Shown here: positions 10,930-22,900 of the stretch, in pieces
How positions within the stretch are numbered: the first letter of the stretch is position 1
How the letters are laid out: each line of letters starts with the position of its first letter
DNA from: Euglena gracilis
Taxonomy: Eukaryota; Euglenida; Euglenophyceae; Euglenales
Assembly: GCA_039621445.1 (NCBI GenBank)
Contig: CP154955.1
Coordinates: 39,502,426 to 39,566,425 of the forward strand
DNA length: 64,000 bases
Direction of reading: 5' to 3'
Made by a program: the position numbers and the translations under genes
The notes under the pieces: model-generated
The model's database searches: none
What the model saw: the letters and a program-made list of their open reading frames with translations, nothing else
Told to the model about the DNA's origin: nothing

Positions 10930-11085
10930 CATGCCGCAGTGCAAAATTCTTTTTTCCGCGGTGGTCGCGGGGCACAAAAATTTTTTTCCGCGGCTGTCGC
11001 GGCACAAGCAAAATTTATTGCCGCAGTGGTCGCGGCGCAAGGGGAAAATTTTTCCGCGGTGGTTGCGGCACAAAAAGTTTTCTGC
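10930..11085. repeat. Minisatellite, about 33-bp unit
   Basis: Four to five units containing CCGCGGTGGTCGCGGCACAA separated by A/T runs, with several self-complementary CCGCGG sites. Confidence 0.8.
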
Positions 11086-11359
11086 CCGGAGCTCAAGAAC
11101 GTAATGGAAGCAACATAACACCCAACGTTTTCTTGTGGAAATAATTAGAAAGGGGACCCAGTAGTTGTACCTACCGCGGATTTCAGCCGCCCAAGTGAAA
11201 TTGCTGCCTCGCCCGGGTGAGCGATTTCTATCAAGCCACCGGGAGGGGGCAGCAAATTAGCGTTGCCTTTTTCATTTCCCCATGACAACAATTCAAAGTC
11301 CCCCCAGTAAGTGGCGGTGCGACTGTCAATAGCAGCAGCCATACATCTCTTTAAGGACC

Positions 11360-11790
11360 CCGGGGGGGTGCTGGGCTAGGGCTAGAAATTTGGGCTGGCT
11401 AGAAATTTGGGTAGGCTAGCCCGCCCCCCCCCCCCCCGGGGGGGGGCTGGACCCCGGCTGGACCCGAACCGGGGCGAGCTGGACTGAAATCGGAAAAATG
11501 CCACAAAAGGATCTGCAGAACACAGTTTTGAAAAATGATGCATCTGAAACCCCCCCAAAATGCCCCAAACGCCCCCCAAACCCCATTTTTGGCCACTTTT
11601 GAACACAGTTTTCAAAAAATTTCGGCGCTTTGCGCCGAAAAAATTTTGGGCTGGACCCCCCAAAATGGGCTGGCTGGCTGGGCTAGCAGCACCCCCCCCC
11701 GGGGGGGGTGCTGCTGCGGCTGGGCTGGGCCCAAATCGGGGCTGGCTGCAGCCGCCCCCCCCCGGGGGGGGGTTCGCAAAACCTTAGAAA
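11360..11790. repeat. GGCTGG/G-run rich transposon-like segment
   Basis: GGCTGG clusters and paired C-run/G-run palindromes near 11425-11450, 11690-11710 and 11755-11775. It resembles the interiors of the elements at 12848 and 39080, but no clean ends were found. Confidence 0.45.
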
Positions 11791-11884
11791 GATGTATGGC
11801 AGCAGCAATTTGAGGCTTGTGCATTTGTGCAGAGAGCCCTGGGGCGGGAGAGGAATTCCCTCCTACCGCTGCTGGCACAGGGAC

Positions 11885-12020
11885 TTCCCGGAGAATGGCC
11901 GCCGGATGGTTTGGCATGTGCAGCGACGGACGGCCCGGGGCGGCTTTGCAGTGGAGTGGCGGAGGTCGAAGAGTGTGGGAACGGCCATGCTGCGGCTTGC
12001 CTGCTGGGGCGTGCCTGAGA
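11885..12020 (-). other. Shared block 'HSTAK', possible exon (interval A)
   Basis: The minus strand gives AVPTLFDLRHSTAKPPRA, alignable to AGLPFFHIPHSAAK at 30.7 and 37.2 kb. The preserved FF/LF and HSxAK spacing suggests coding, but other frames are open too. Confidence 0.35.
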
Positions 12021-12529
12021 GTCAGGATGGATGAGGGGTCGGGACCCGCCTCCCGACAAGGGAGGGAGGGGCGGGCGCTATTTTTGGAACTTTGTCGAGG
12101 AGGGAGGTGGGTCCTGCCCCCTCCAACATTTAGGGGGGGGGTCGGGAGTGGGGGGTGCCCCCCACCCGCCACCCACCTCAACACAGAAAGTTTTCTCATG
12201 CATCCCTGCCTGGGTCGACTGAAAGTCTGCTTCGGCAGCAGTAAACCAAGTTGGGCAGCACTACTCAAAGAAAAAAACTCCTTTCTCTCTAAAGGCACCA
12301 GAGAAAGTTTGACCTACAACCAGAGAAAGTGTTGACCTACAAATTGGCACCACTGGAAAAAAGGAAGAGGCGGGGTGTCAGACCCCCCCCCCCCAGAATG
12401 TGGGTGGGTTTGACACGCATTGTGGAGTCCTATTCAGCCCCAGGAGTGCCCTAGGGGTGCCACTAATTTAACAGGTGTGGGCCAACTTCATTATGGTAAA
12501 GAATATCCATTTTCTTGCCCACAACTATA

Positions 12530-12660
12530 TATAAATTCATAACAATAACAACAACAAAAACAACACCACCACCACCACCACCAGCAGCAGCAGCAACAAC
12601 ATCATCAACAACAACAATATACTTGTTTATGTAACCCTGTATATGTAAGGGAGTGTATAT
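12530..12660. repeat. CAA/CAC/CAG triplet-rich stretch
   Basis: AACAACAAC, CACCACCAC and CAGCAGCAG tracts in an intronic setting. Confidence 0.7.
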
Positions 12661-12753
12661 ACACATATGAAAACATATGTTTGTAAATATGTGTGTACAT
12701 ATGTACGTACATACCCAAACTGGGTGGTCAGGCGTACCCACATAGATGCGCAC

Positions 12754-12847
12754 ATACATACATACATACATACATACATACATACATACATACATACATA
12801 CATACATACATACATACATACATACATACATACATACATACATACAT
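12754..12847. repeat. (CATA)n microsatellite
   Basis: More than 20 CATA units. The transposon at 12848 appears to have inserted at its edge. Confidence 0.95.
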
Positions 12848-13331
12848 CAGGGGTTTTCTTAAGGACCCCACCAGGGGGTCCAGTCTCTGGCTGGCAACAA
12901 GGCTGCTGGCTGGAAACAAGCTGCTGGCTGGACCCCCCACAGCCCCAGGGGGGGATAGGGGGGGGGGGTATGGGGGGGGTTCCGGGGCTGGAGGGGGCTG
13001 GGCTGGGCTGGGTTGGTGAAAAACAAAATTTCCGTTAACATCTCAACATTCTTGACATTTTGATGAATGGAGCTAGATCAAGGCTGTGATGGAGGAAGCT
13101 GTGATGAGGGGGGAGGAATGCAGGGATAGGTGAGGTGGGCAGCCCAGTTGGCTGGCCAGCCTGCGGCCGGCTGGCCCGGCCTCTGGCCCGGCTGGACGCA
13201 ACTTTATGTCACTCAACCCCCCGGGGGTCTCCCAGCCCGAATTTGGGCTGCTGGCTGGATTTGAGCTGCTGGCTGGCTGGACCCCCCCCCCCCCGGGGGA
13301 TAGAGTACACTCCGGCTTCAGAAAACCCCTG
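12848..13331 (+). mobile_element. hAT-like non-autonomous element, 484 bp
   Basis: Inverted ends CAGGGGTTTTCTTAAG and, reverse complemented, CAGGGGTTTTCTGAAG. The flanks ACATACAT and GCATGCAT agree at 6 of 8 positions. The GGCTGG-rich interior is strongly similar to 39076-39540. No transposase. Confidence 0.7.
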
Positions 13332-13680
13332 GCATGCATACACGCATTTGCACCAGGCCTGAACTCCGGAGAAATTTGTGGGACTTGGCATTTTGACCAC
13401 TAATGAACCACCAGTCAACCCCCCCTGCCCTACACCTTTCCCAAATAATGACGGTCCACACACCATAAATTTACAGATTATTTTTTTTGGTCAACTTCGG
13501 AATTGCTAAACCAGTGGGCAACCCCCAGATACAAATGCTTGCATGCACAAATAAATATGCATACAAATATACCTATCCGTTACCTTGCTATCATTGGTAT
13601 CCAAAAATGCAGGGGGAAAATGCTTTCCTCAGAGAGAAGGCGGCGATTCAAAAGCCACAGGCTGGGTGACGGGTGCGGCA

Positions 13681-13734
13681 GGTATCCTAACCGCAGGGGT
13701 GGTGCTCCAAACCCCCACGGCGATATGGCAAAGA
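13681..13734. repeat. Recurrent 55-bp hairpin block (1)
   Basis: GGTATCCTAACCGC, a C/G-rich imperfect stem, then GGCGATATGGCAAAG. One of about eleven copies in the window. It could be an exon on the minus strand (LCHIA) or a structured element. Confidence 0.55.
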
Positions 13735-13949
13735 TGGGCGTCGCGTCACGGGCCTCCATAGGCGATCCCACACCTCGAGAAAAAACGTCCTGGGTCCATA
13801 GACTCCACTGAAAGCTGGCAATACTGTGAAATGGGACTCGTCTGCTGAAACAGAAAACTTCACTCCCACAGGTTCCTGTTGCCACCCCTTTCCCTGTTAA
13901 AAAAAAAGGAATCTTCATCACCATGGGACGGCTGGGCATTTTCACCTTG

Positions 13950-14030
13950 GGTGCAGTTTGGCCCAACGCTGCGCAGCGAGGGATCTGGCCCGGCAGGTCT
14001 TTGCGCAGGGGTCAGAGGGCGGAGCAGTGT
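13950..14030 (-). other. Shared block 'SDPCAK', possible exon (interval A)
   Basis: The minus strand gives PPSDPCAKTCRARSL, matching HSDPCAKLCRATLL (32.2 kb) and PSDPCAKLCRATPL (40.15 kb). This frame is open in all three copies. Unknown function. Confidence 0.4.
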
Positions 14031-14437
14031 GTTCTTGGCCTACTGGCCGGCTGTGGCTGGGAGGGGGTGTGGGGCTAGTACTTGGCAAAACTGGGGAGGA
14101 GAAAAATGGACCCCTCGTGGCAAAACCGTCAAAAAATAAGTGTGTATTGTCCCAGAGAAGCTTGGGCACTCCCCCCCCCCCACGGAAACTGTCACATGAC
14201 GGGTTAACCAGTGCGGAGACTCTGATAACTTCCGCCCTGACAAGTTGGCCGGTACCAGGGACCCTGACAGTTTCCCGGCATGACAGTTTCCCAGGGGGAG
14301 GGGGATAGGTATACAGGGGGTTGTGTGTCTGCCATGGAACAAGCCAAGCCAAGCCACAGCGGGAAACGTCGTGGATGACCCACGAAGGCATCCCCAAAGG
14401 GCGGCCGTTGGGGGGGTGAGGGTGGCGGGGGGCAGCA

Positions 14438-14494
14438 GGTATCCAAACCGCCGGGGAGTGGAGCCCAGAGCCCCAGCGGCGATATTGCAAAGCG
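14438..14494. repeat. Recurrent 55-bp hairpin block (2)
   Basis: GGTATCCAAACCGCCGGGG paired with CCCCAGCGG (one mismatch), then CGATATTGCAAAGCG. The minus frame reads ALCNIAAGA. Confidence 0.55.
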
Positions 14495-14569
14495 CGGAAC
14501 CGGGTCCCATCAACACCGAAACGCACCCCTGACAGCTTTAGACCTGTGTATGGCACTCGGAGCTGACCT

Positions 14570-15600
14570 CAAGACGGGGGCAAGCGCTGTGGACCCAACA
14601 GTTTCTTGGGCACGACCCTGATGGGCTCTCTGTCTCTGGCACGACTGTGTACCAGAGAAGATCATACAGCTTTGCAGGAGCAGTTCAAAGGGGATCCGTG
14701 CAAGACACGTAACTGCTTTCCACCGCGCTAAACATTGTGCCGAGGCACAATATGTAATAAAACTGAATTGGGGATGGTTTGTCGTAAAACCCGGACAAAA
14801 TTAGACATATTTCTGCCTATTTTCGGCCAAATGGCCCAACCCTGATTGCCCGATTGCTGAATTGCCTAATGGCCTAATCCGAAAGCCTATTCATAAAGTT
14901 GCCCTGGACTCCAACATTGCTGTTTCTCATAACAGAAAATGTGGGGAATCATTGCCAAAAATCCCATCCAGGTTACGAAAGTGGACACCTCCCAAATTAC
15001 TACCCTGAGAGAGGCGAGTGTCGGCCCGGCCCAATATCAGCCATTTTGGAACATGTCCACTGGTCTTTTTCTTTCGTGTGGTAGGCTACGGATAATAAGG
15101 CACGTTGCTGTAAGGCACGTTGCGAGCCAGTCCCACAAGAAAATGAAATTGGAAGGGGCAAAGGTGGTTAAACAGCCCGGAGCAAGTGCAGCTTTGATGG
15201 AGGTTCCTGAAGATGCAGGTGTTTTGTGTTCTGTGTTAGAAAGCACCTGGTTATCAATTTCCCCCCTCAGGCCCCACGAACCCTTCTGTTGCACAACCAT
15301 CCACCCCTCGAGTGCAACTAAAATTGGCCAGGATGATGGCTCAGCTGTCCACAAAGGATAAGGTCTCTGACGATTTTGCAGCCGCCTTTTTGCAAGCAGG
15401 TTGCGTTTTAAGAAAGGAAATATTTTGACATATCTTCATGCAGGGATTCCTTTCGCAAAGCTGGACCACCCTTCGATCCGTTGGATGCTTGTCATTTTCT
15501 GTTTAGATTTTCATATTTCACAAAGTTTAGGCATTCCTGAGGTTTATGATGATCAACTCTCTTCATCCTTTCAATTGCAATGATGGATATCCCCTGTCAG
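14570..15600. other. No confident gene; weak open frame 15037-15354 on minus
   Basis: The minus frame at 15037-15354 has ordinary amino-acid composition, but no domain and no second copy. The remainder is AT-rich and non-coding in appearance. Confidence 0.3.
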
Positions 15601-15616
15601 GAAGGTTATTTTAGCA

Positions 15617-16019
15617 AATAAGGATAACTACGGATAACTACGGATAACTACGGATGACTACAGATAACTACGGATAAGAATTTGACCCCCCCCCAATAAA
15701 GGATAAGCACAAATCCCTGTCAGATCCCCAACCCAGTAGTTGTCCTCAAGGCTTCCCTCCTCTGGTAGGTTCAGACCCCCTCCAAAGGATCCCCAACCTG
15801 GTCAGGGGGGGGGCAGGACCTCCTTAAAAGGTCACAATTCTGGAATATTGTGTGTATTTTCTGGCAGAACTTGATCCAAAAGCCGTAGTTATCCTTATTT
15901 GGACTTTTTGGCTCATCCGTAGTTATCCGTTTTTATCCGTATTTGGGGGTTTCGGGCTTGTCCGTAGTTATCCGTAGTTATCCGTAGTTTATCCATTTCT
16001 GGGTAAGCACAAATCCCTG
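15617..16019. repeat. GGATAACTAC repeats in inverted arrangement with hAT-like ends
   Basis: GGATAACTAC repeats at 15622-15678 face GTAGTTATCC repeats at 15884-15992. Two termini of the form AAGCACAAATCCCTG lie at 15719 and 16019. The second is followed by GATCTGAC, and the first by its reverse complement. Confidence 0.6.
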
Positions 16020-16029
16020 GATCTGACTG

Positions 16030-17400
16030 GGAACAACTGTTGACGGAGAAAATTCTGAACGAATAAATCTGGTGAACCTGCTTTTCAGGGAAACAAAAGA
16101 AAATTCACACCAGACTCCGAGGATTTCACAAATCAAAACAAAACCAGTAAAATCCTAAACTCCAAATGGCGAAATAAGGCAAAAAATTCTGAGACTGAGA
16201 CTGATTCGGAGAACATTTTGGGACGTTTCACCGGAGAAAACTGGATTCTCCTTAAATTTGGAAAAATCATGGACAGATCAAAAATCCTGGAGAAAATTTC
16301 ATCCAGAATTTTTCCCATACTAATTCTTCCTGTTCAAGCTCCCCCCCAACCCCTGTGTGCAATGTGGCTGTTTGCTTGTCCTTTTATCCCTTCTTGGCTC
16401 TGCTTTTCGCCTCTGGCGCTTTTTGTTTGTGCACATGGAGGTGGCCAGAGCCTGGCATTTCCCCCAATCCCCCCGGTTCACCTTAATTGCTTTGATATTG
16501 TACCCAGGCTGGTGCGATGGGATCCATGTGGGTGTCACATTGCACGAGGCTCCCAAGAGGAACCTGGTAAGAAGGGAGAACGCAGAAGAACAATCAGCAC
16601 ACCCGCAGGCAGGGGGACATCCAACAACTCACAATTTTGCATCCCCAAGCCATCCCTGAAGCCTGGCGATCTTGCTCCTTCCTGAAGTCTTGCTGTGCAG
16701 CCGCTGTTGATACCCCCCTCCGGTTGGCTTTTTTGATGATAACCGGGCACGTTAAAACTGCCAAAAATCAACCTTGGGAATTTGTGGTAAAAGATAATCC
16801 TTGGTTTCTTCACTAGGGGGTTATAAAACGTCCTTTGGTTGGTTGGTTTTTGGGGGCATTCACAATATGAGAGCTGGCCTGCAGGTGTGCTTCGTTCGAG
16901 GCCGGAACTCTGCCACGCGGCGGGGAATTGTACACTTGGCGGTGCCCAGGGGGCCAATAGCCTTATACCCGAACGGGATGGCTCTCCGCCTCCATGGCTC
17001 TCTGATTCTGCAACCCACACCGCACTTTTTTTTAAAAACCAATTTTCCATTTTCATAATTTCTGGGCAAGTTGACTGTGCCCGGGGGTTTCTTTGGGCCT
17101 CCCATCCCCCCCTGGGGGGGGCACGCTGGGGGACGCACGTTAATACTCTAGCCGATGGAGAGTGATCCAGGGCGATGCAGGACCTGAAGGCGTGGTTGAC
17201 TAAAAATAGTGCAACTTGTGTACTGTTCAAAAAAAAGTTCAAAAAAGATGGCAAAAAATGGCCAAATGTGGCCCAAATAGCTCAAAATGTCAAGCAATAA
17301 CCACAAAATGCCTGCATCGCCCCGGATTGTCCTGTGTCATCACAAATAATTGGCTCGACAACAACTTATCAATATCAAACCTATCAATATTCAGATGTCA
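16030..17400. other. No gene recognised
   Basis: Mixed sequence. A 239-codon minus open frame at 16535-17254 has no domain or homologue here and includes low-complexity parts. I do not call it. Confidence 0.35.
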
Positions 17401-17439
17401 AATACCAGGAATATCAAACAATAGGGCAGGTGTGGCTGG

Positions 17440-18700
17440 CTTTCCAGCTGCAGGCTAAAGACAAACGCTGCATCGGTGAAGACGATTCTCTCGATGCGAG
17501 GAGAGCAGAATGGACACAAAAGGGATTTTCACCACCCCGGTCTCCAGAAATACACCGCACCCAATCCCCCCATTTTCTCGCGGTCCACACGCCAGGGAGC
17601 GGGACCATAGCAGTGACGAGTTTCGGGGAAGGGCCGGTATTACATCTGCACAGTCACGTGCCACGTGCTCCCAGTGAAGAGAAGCAAGAGGCGATGCTGA
17701 GGTGGATCCATGGGGGTCTCCAGCAGTGCAGTCTGCAAGGGACGAGGGGCATCACATCAAATGTGTAGGAGTTGGGAGGTGTTTGTTTTGCGGGGGGGGG
17801 GTCGACGAGGGGCCTGCATTGAACCCTCTTTGGTGTCACTTTCCTTCCAACAACCCTGGAGCCATCATCGAAAAATGAGTGGGCAATGCAATCAACTGAA
17901 CTATGCACGTGCTTGAAGCCAGGGAGGGGGGATTGTGCAGACGAGTGTCAGTTGAATGACTGTCACAGCGACCAGACATTGGAGACGCCCGAGGAAGGAA
18001 AGGGATGTCATTGGCTCTCTGTGAGCCTCAATATGGGTCAACAATAGTAGACACGACGATTGCTCCGGAATTAGGTGCAGGGGAATGCATATTCTGTGTC
18101 TACATCCAGTGGCCAAAGCGTTCAGACTTCTGCTGACAGAAATTATTTTGCTTCATTGAAAAAAAAATTTTAGAATCAAACCTATAAGCTCCAGGAAACA
18201 AGCAAAGGAAAACCAAAATTGTTTGTGTGCATTGAACAGCTGGCGCTTTTAAAAATAATACTGTGTGTACTCTTTTACACTTTTTTTTAAAAAAATACTG
18301 TGCTGTGTGTACTCACCAAAACCTCTGCCCACTATTCATTGGCGTCTGCAAAAACCGACACCTGCTTCCGCTGCAGCAGAATCCTTCTAACCCTTATTGT
18401 TCTTTCCTTGCCTCTTGGTTCCTCTGCTTCCCTTTTCCTGGTTGTCTTAGGCGGTCTACTTCGCACCCAGCTCACTTGCCTTTCGCAATTGCGCAGTCCA
18501 AGACCGATTCCGGAATTGTGGCCATGTTTGGGTCGTTTTTGGGTCCTGCTTTGAATGAAACAACATGTCTCAAAACTCGCGAAACCGGACATCTAGCGCG
18601 AAGGAAATTTAAAGGTTCCAATTCTAATTGCAAGAATAGCTTTGGACAATCCTGAAAGAACAGCCCGTCTATCCACAGACTTTGTGAACTCACACATTTT
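17440..18700. other. No confident gene
   Basis: 17460-17900 is moderately GC-rich and open on both strands, without any recognisable domain or repeat partner. The rest is AT-rich. Confidence 0.3.
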
Positions 18701-18716
18701 ACCACCTTGCAGGGGG

Positions 18717-19152
18717 AGGGGAAAACTGCACACGGGCCATTCAAAAACTGCACTGCAAAAAATGCAAAAAAAAACTGCAAAAGAAACTGCACTTCAACAA
18801 AAATCACAACAAACAACACGAAATAGAGTGAATATCCAAATCAATGCAACTCGCATTGACCCCATGAGGAACCCATTCACGCTTGGCATTTGTTGCACAG
18901 ATTTGAAGATGACTACAACAAAAATTAAAATAATCAGTCAAATTACACTGGTTGTGTTTTTTTTGTACACTGAAATGTTGTTTTGTGGGAGAAAAATTGC
19001 AAAATTGCCCATCTTTACTGCCCTGAACATCGTTTGACCAATTTGAATACATTGGCTACAAGACAAAGCATGTGTTTTAATGCCAGCCTCAAACCTCTTG
19101 TGACATGCATGTTAATTGTAGACTGCAAAAAACTGCACATGTGCAGTTTTTC
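18717..19152. mobile_element. Putative MITE with AAAACTGCACA ends
   Basis: GAAAACTGCACA at the left and TGTGCAGTTTTTC at the right form inverted ends. The right end is itself part of a palindrome centred at 19140. ACTGCA motifs recur inside and just beyond. No clear target duplication. Confidence 0.4.
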
Positions 19153-19447
19153 TCCCTCAAAAACACTGCAAAAAAAAACTGTGAAAATGCCAAAATGTGA
19201 AAAGTGCAAAAAAAACCTGCAAAAACAGCACGGTGCATATTTCCCCCCTCCCTGCACCTTGGGAGCTGATCGAAATGTCCACAGTTCCCGAATGGCGGCT
19301 ATCTGGGACCGAAATGACGGGTCATGGAGAACCCGGAATTCTATCCCTTTCAGCGCCTACTGAAATTTTATGTAAAAACCCACCCAAAAAATTCTTGCTA
19401 ACCGCTTCTTCACCGAGAAAAAAATTGAAAGTTCTTCAGCAGAAGCC

Positions 19448-19515
19448 ATTTAAAACGCAATGGAAGGGGGGGGAGCGGCAGGCGGATAACCAATAGAGTG
19501 GTGGGTGTGGTGGCA
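19448..19515 (-). other. Shared block 'IRLPxPP', possible exon (interval A)
   Basis: The minus strand gives TTPTTLLVIRLPLPPL, alignable with VPHPPALAIRLPPPLL at 45.8 kb and VPHPPASAF at 35.4 kb. It lies just upstream of copy B's stop, so it could mark the 5' end of the unit that ends in copy A. Confidence 0.35.
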
Positions 19516-19903
19516 AGTGAGGAGGCAAACTTGGCTTTGCACAAGCGACGGCACAGGGGAATAAGTGTCACCCCCAATTTTCTGGATTTGCACCAACAGG
19601 GCAAATCCAGAAAATCCAACCGGCCTCTGATAAGTCTGGGAGAAGGTCGGACTGGTGTCGGCAGGGACTGGCTGTTGCAGCGATATTTTGTGCAAACAAC
19701 GACGTACCAGCAGAGCCAGCAGTCATGAATGATTACGGGCAAATCTAAAACGTCAAATAAACCTTTCCTTTTTCCTTTCCGACCGCGGTGGTGAGCACCG
19801 GACACGAGGGCGGGCAGGCGTCAGAATGGCATCCCGCATACCACACCCAGCCGACCTGCGAGCTCTTTGCCCATTCTGGGAGGGGGGGGGCTCTTTGTCA
19901 CAG

Positions 19904-19975
19904 TCAAAAGCTCCAGCGGCGGCGCGGAGGCTGGAACCAGCTTTCGGGAAAGGGGCCGGAGGCGGCAGGGGCTTG
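19904..19975 (-). CDS. Copy B last exon
   Basis: [20 protein letters not shown] then SF and a TGA at 19904-19906. The PPRRRWS ending is shared by all copies. Confidence 0.7.
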   Translation of the reverse strand, partial: QAPAASGPFPESWFQPPRRRWSF

Positions 19976-22900
19976 TGATCGAAGAGCCTGGGATGAGGAC
20001 TGCCATTTCTGAGTCAGCAGGCGGACTGACCTGACCAGCGAGACCAAAGCTGCGGGGCACTGCCATCCCCCCACCCCAACTCGGGAGGTATTGCACGTGT
20101 TACACCATTATTGTAAGTGCCACGACGATACCCTGACAACTTCCTTAATTGGCAAATTGGCCGGGCCGAGAACCCGGACTGCTTCCCAGGCCGGCAGCAA
20201 CCCACCTGTCTCCCATGTGTGCCCTTCCGAGCGCAGGTGCAATGCTGACACGTGGCACCAGCTACCTGGGACCCTGGCAACGAGAGTCCACAGGCGGGAG
20301 CATCGTACCTCCCGCCTGAAAGACCAAGGCTGGAATGCACAGACCCCTGGGCAGCGTCGGCTTCGGAGGGATCGCTGCCAGGGCCAGTTGATGTTAATCT
20401 GATAGCAGCCTGAGAAAAAGCTACTGTGAGAAACACACACGACGGATGACGGGCGGCTCTGGTGTCTGGTGGCAAATGGAATCTGGTGGTTCACTTGGAG
20501 GTCCTGGCAAACACTCAACAAGCCCGCCACGAGGGTGGGGTCAGAAAGTCTTTCATTGGCCAGAAGGGGCAAACCCTTCCGGAACTCCGGCAGCTATTCT
20601 TGGGTTCCAGATTCGGGGCTTGCACACCGCCACACACACCCACTGTAGCTGTTGCGACCAAGGGGCACACGACAGCCACGCCCGCCCTGGCCGTGCTCGT
20701 GGCCGCTGTCGGAGCCAACGGACGAGGCAGCGGAGGAGCCCACGGAGGAGGCGGAGGAGGCGGAGGAGGCCGCCGGGCTGTGGGGCGGGCACATGGATTC
20801 ATTGACTGCCGTTCTCTCCCTGCGTTGTGAGATGCGTTTCAAGTGGTTGCATTGCGCATCTGCGCAACGCCACACTGATTTAAGGTTGAAAACTGTATGT
20901 CCATTGCGCGTTTGTGCAAAGGGAATCTTAACTTTCCATTCTATAGGAGTGTGCCCATTGCGCATATGTGCAACCAAAACAAAATTCAACGCGTAATGTG
21001 TGATTATTGTGCAAATGTGCAATGATCACTTTCTAGAAAGGCGCAATAGATTTCTTCACCAAGCCGAATAGTACAGAGAACTGTTTTTTTTAAAACATGG
21101 TGCACATCCTGAGAAACATTGAAAAATTGGGCCAATTCCCTGGGTCCCAACATCGTCAAATGATGCAGGCCCAGCTGAAGAGGGCCTCTGCGGGACCAAA
21201 GGGTCAAAAGGGTGGGTTTCACCACTGGGTTTCAAAAAGAGCAAAAAAATGAGCACATGTGCAATGCAAAAATCAAATGCTAAAGAAACTCAGGCCGCCT
21301 AAGTCCCATCCATGAACCAGACCCAAAATCTGCGAAATTGAACAAACACTCTGAAATAAAATTATGTAACCAAAATTATATAACCCCTGGGGATGGGGTA
21401 CCCTCCGGCTTAAGAAAAACCCTGACTGTATATTGTATAACCCCCCCAAATAATAAAACCCCCCGGTTTTATTATTTGGACACCCGAAGTCCAACCCGGC
21501 CACGCACCGGATTCAGCCACCCGTGGCGCAGGCCCAGCACCAACCAACGCCTTCTGGGAAACCGACCCAACCCTCCCCCCAGGGGAAGAAATCATGCAGT
21601 TAGACAATGAATGGATGGCTGGGCGCCGCGGCTGTGCGGTGGTGGACGGCTTCGCCTTGCGGACCAGCCGCTCATCCGCGGATTCCGCGAACTTGACGTC
21701 GAGCGGTGACAGGGCTGGCCAAAAAGTTGTGCAAACAGAAAATTTTCGAGTTGAAATATAGAAAAGTCGTTTTTCGAAGACAGTTTGGGGGGGGGGGGGC
21801 ACTTTTTTTTTCCCAAAAGCAACGTTCATTGGTCACAGGGAACCAGCGGCGGTAAACGTTTTTTCTTTTTAGGTATATCCGGCACAAGATGACTGTGTGT
21901 TGTGGGGGATTATTTGGACTGTCAATGGTGTCGAGTGCGAATGCCAGGAGTGTCGAACTGTTGCCATTACCAGAAACTATGATGTGAGCTGCACCACCAA
22001 CACATGGGGTGCCTGGCGTGTTTGTTGGACATGGGGGTTAATGGGGTGGTTTTTGAGCTCGGACGTTGTATTGCAAACAGAGAGAAAACCATTTGAAACA
22101 AGTTGGGGGAGTGCAATTTGCCATACACTCTGGCAGGCACTCAACTTTAGCCACTCGACTTTCAGGAATGGCCGGCCCGGGGCAGCATGCCCGTCTCCAT
22201 GGGGCGGTAGTGCATCGCCTCCTTGGCGGCGCAGGCGGCGTGGAGGGTGGCGAAGTGGACGAGGGCGGCTCCCTTACTGGCGCCGGAGTAGCGGTGGCGG
22301 ACCAGCTTCAGCCACTGGATGGGGCCGAATGCCCCGAACAGCGCCGCCACGTCCTGCTCCGCGTAGAACGGCGGCACGTTGGCCACGTACAGCCTGGCCG
22401 CTGGCTCAGGGGGGGGGGGGAGGCAGAAGAGGAGAATGAGAAGAGCAGCGTAAGCCTCTGTATGTTGCTTCCCATGACTCTGAGTCCCTTGCACACCTAA
22501 ATGCGCAATTGTCCAGAAAATGCACAACATGGGAAAATGGCACACTGTAAAATAAAACTTGAAAAATACTTTATGCTTCTCCAAAATAGGAGAGAATGCA
22601 CAAGAAATAAACGAAATTGATGGAACTGGCAAATATGTTATGCAACATATTTAATTTATCTTTAAAAAGAATCCAAAAAATATCGGAAAATTTCAAAAAC
22701 TACACAAATGAAACTGACCAAAGACACTCAAAAAAAAACCACAAAAAATGTGCAGAAGCACAAGTGCAATGCATCCCCCCCCCCTCAGAGTGTGTCACGG
22801 CAGAACCTTCATGGAAGACTTCTGAGAGTGCTGGCTGTGAAAATGGATTCCCACCACGTGCCAGGGTGGGGGAAGGGGCGTTCTCGATGCCCTTGTCCTT

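Noticed and set aside
16535-17254. 239-codon minus frame
   Set aside because: No domain, no partner copy, no splice or start support.
20791-21620. In-frame splicing of the copy B insertion
   Set aside because: The clear acceptor (CGGCAG) needs a phase-1 donor. The obvious GT after TTCATT gives a stop on joining.
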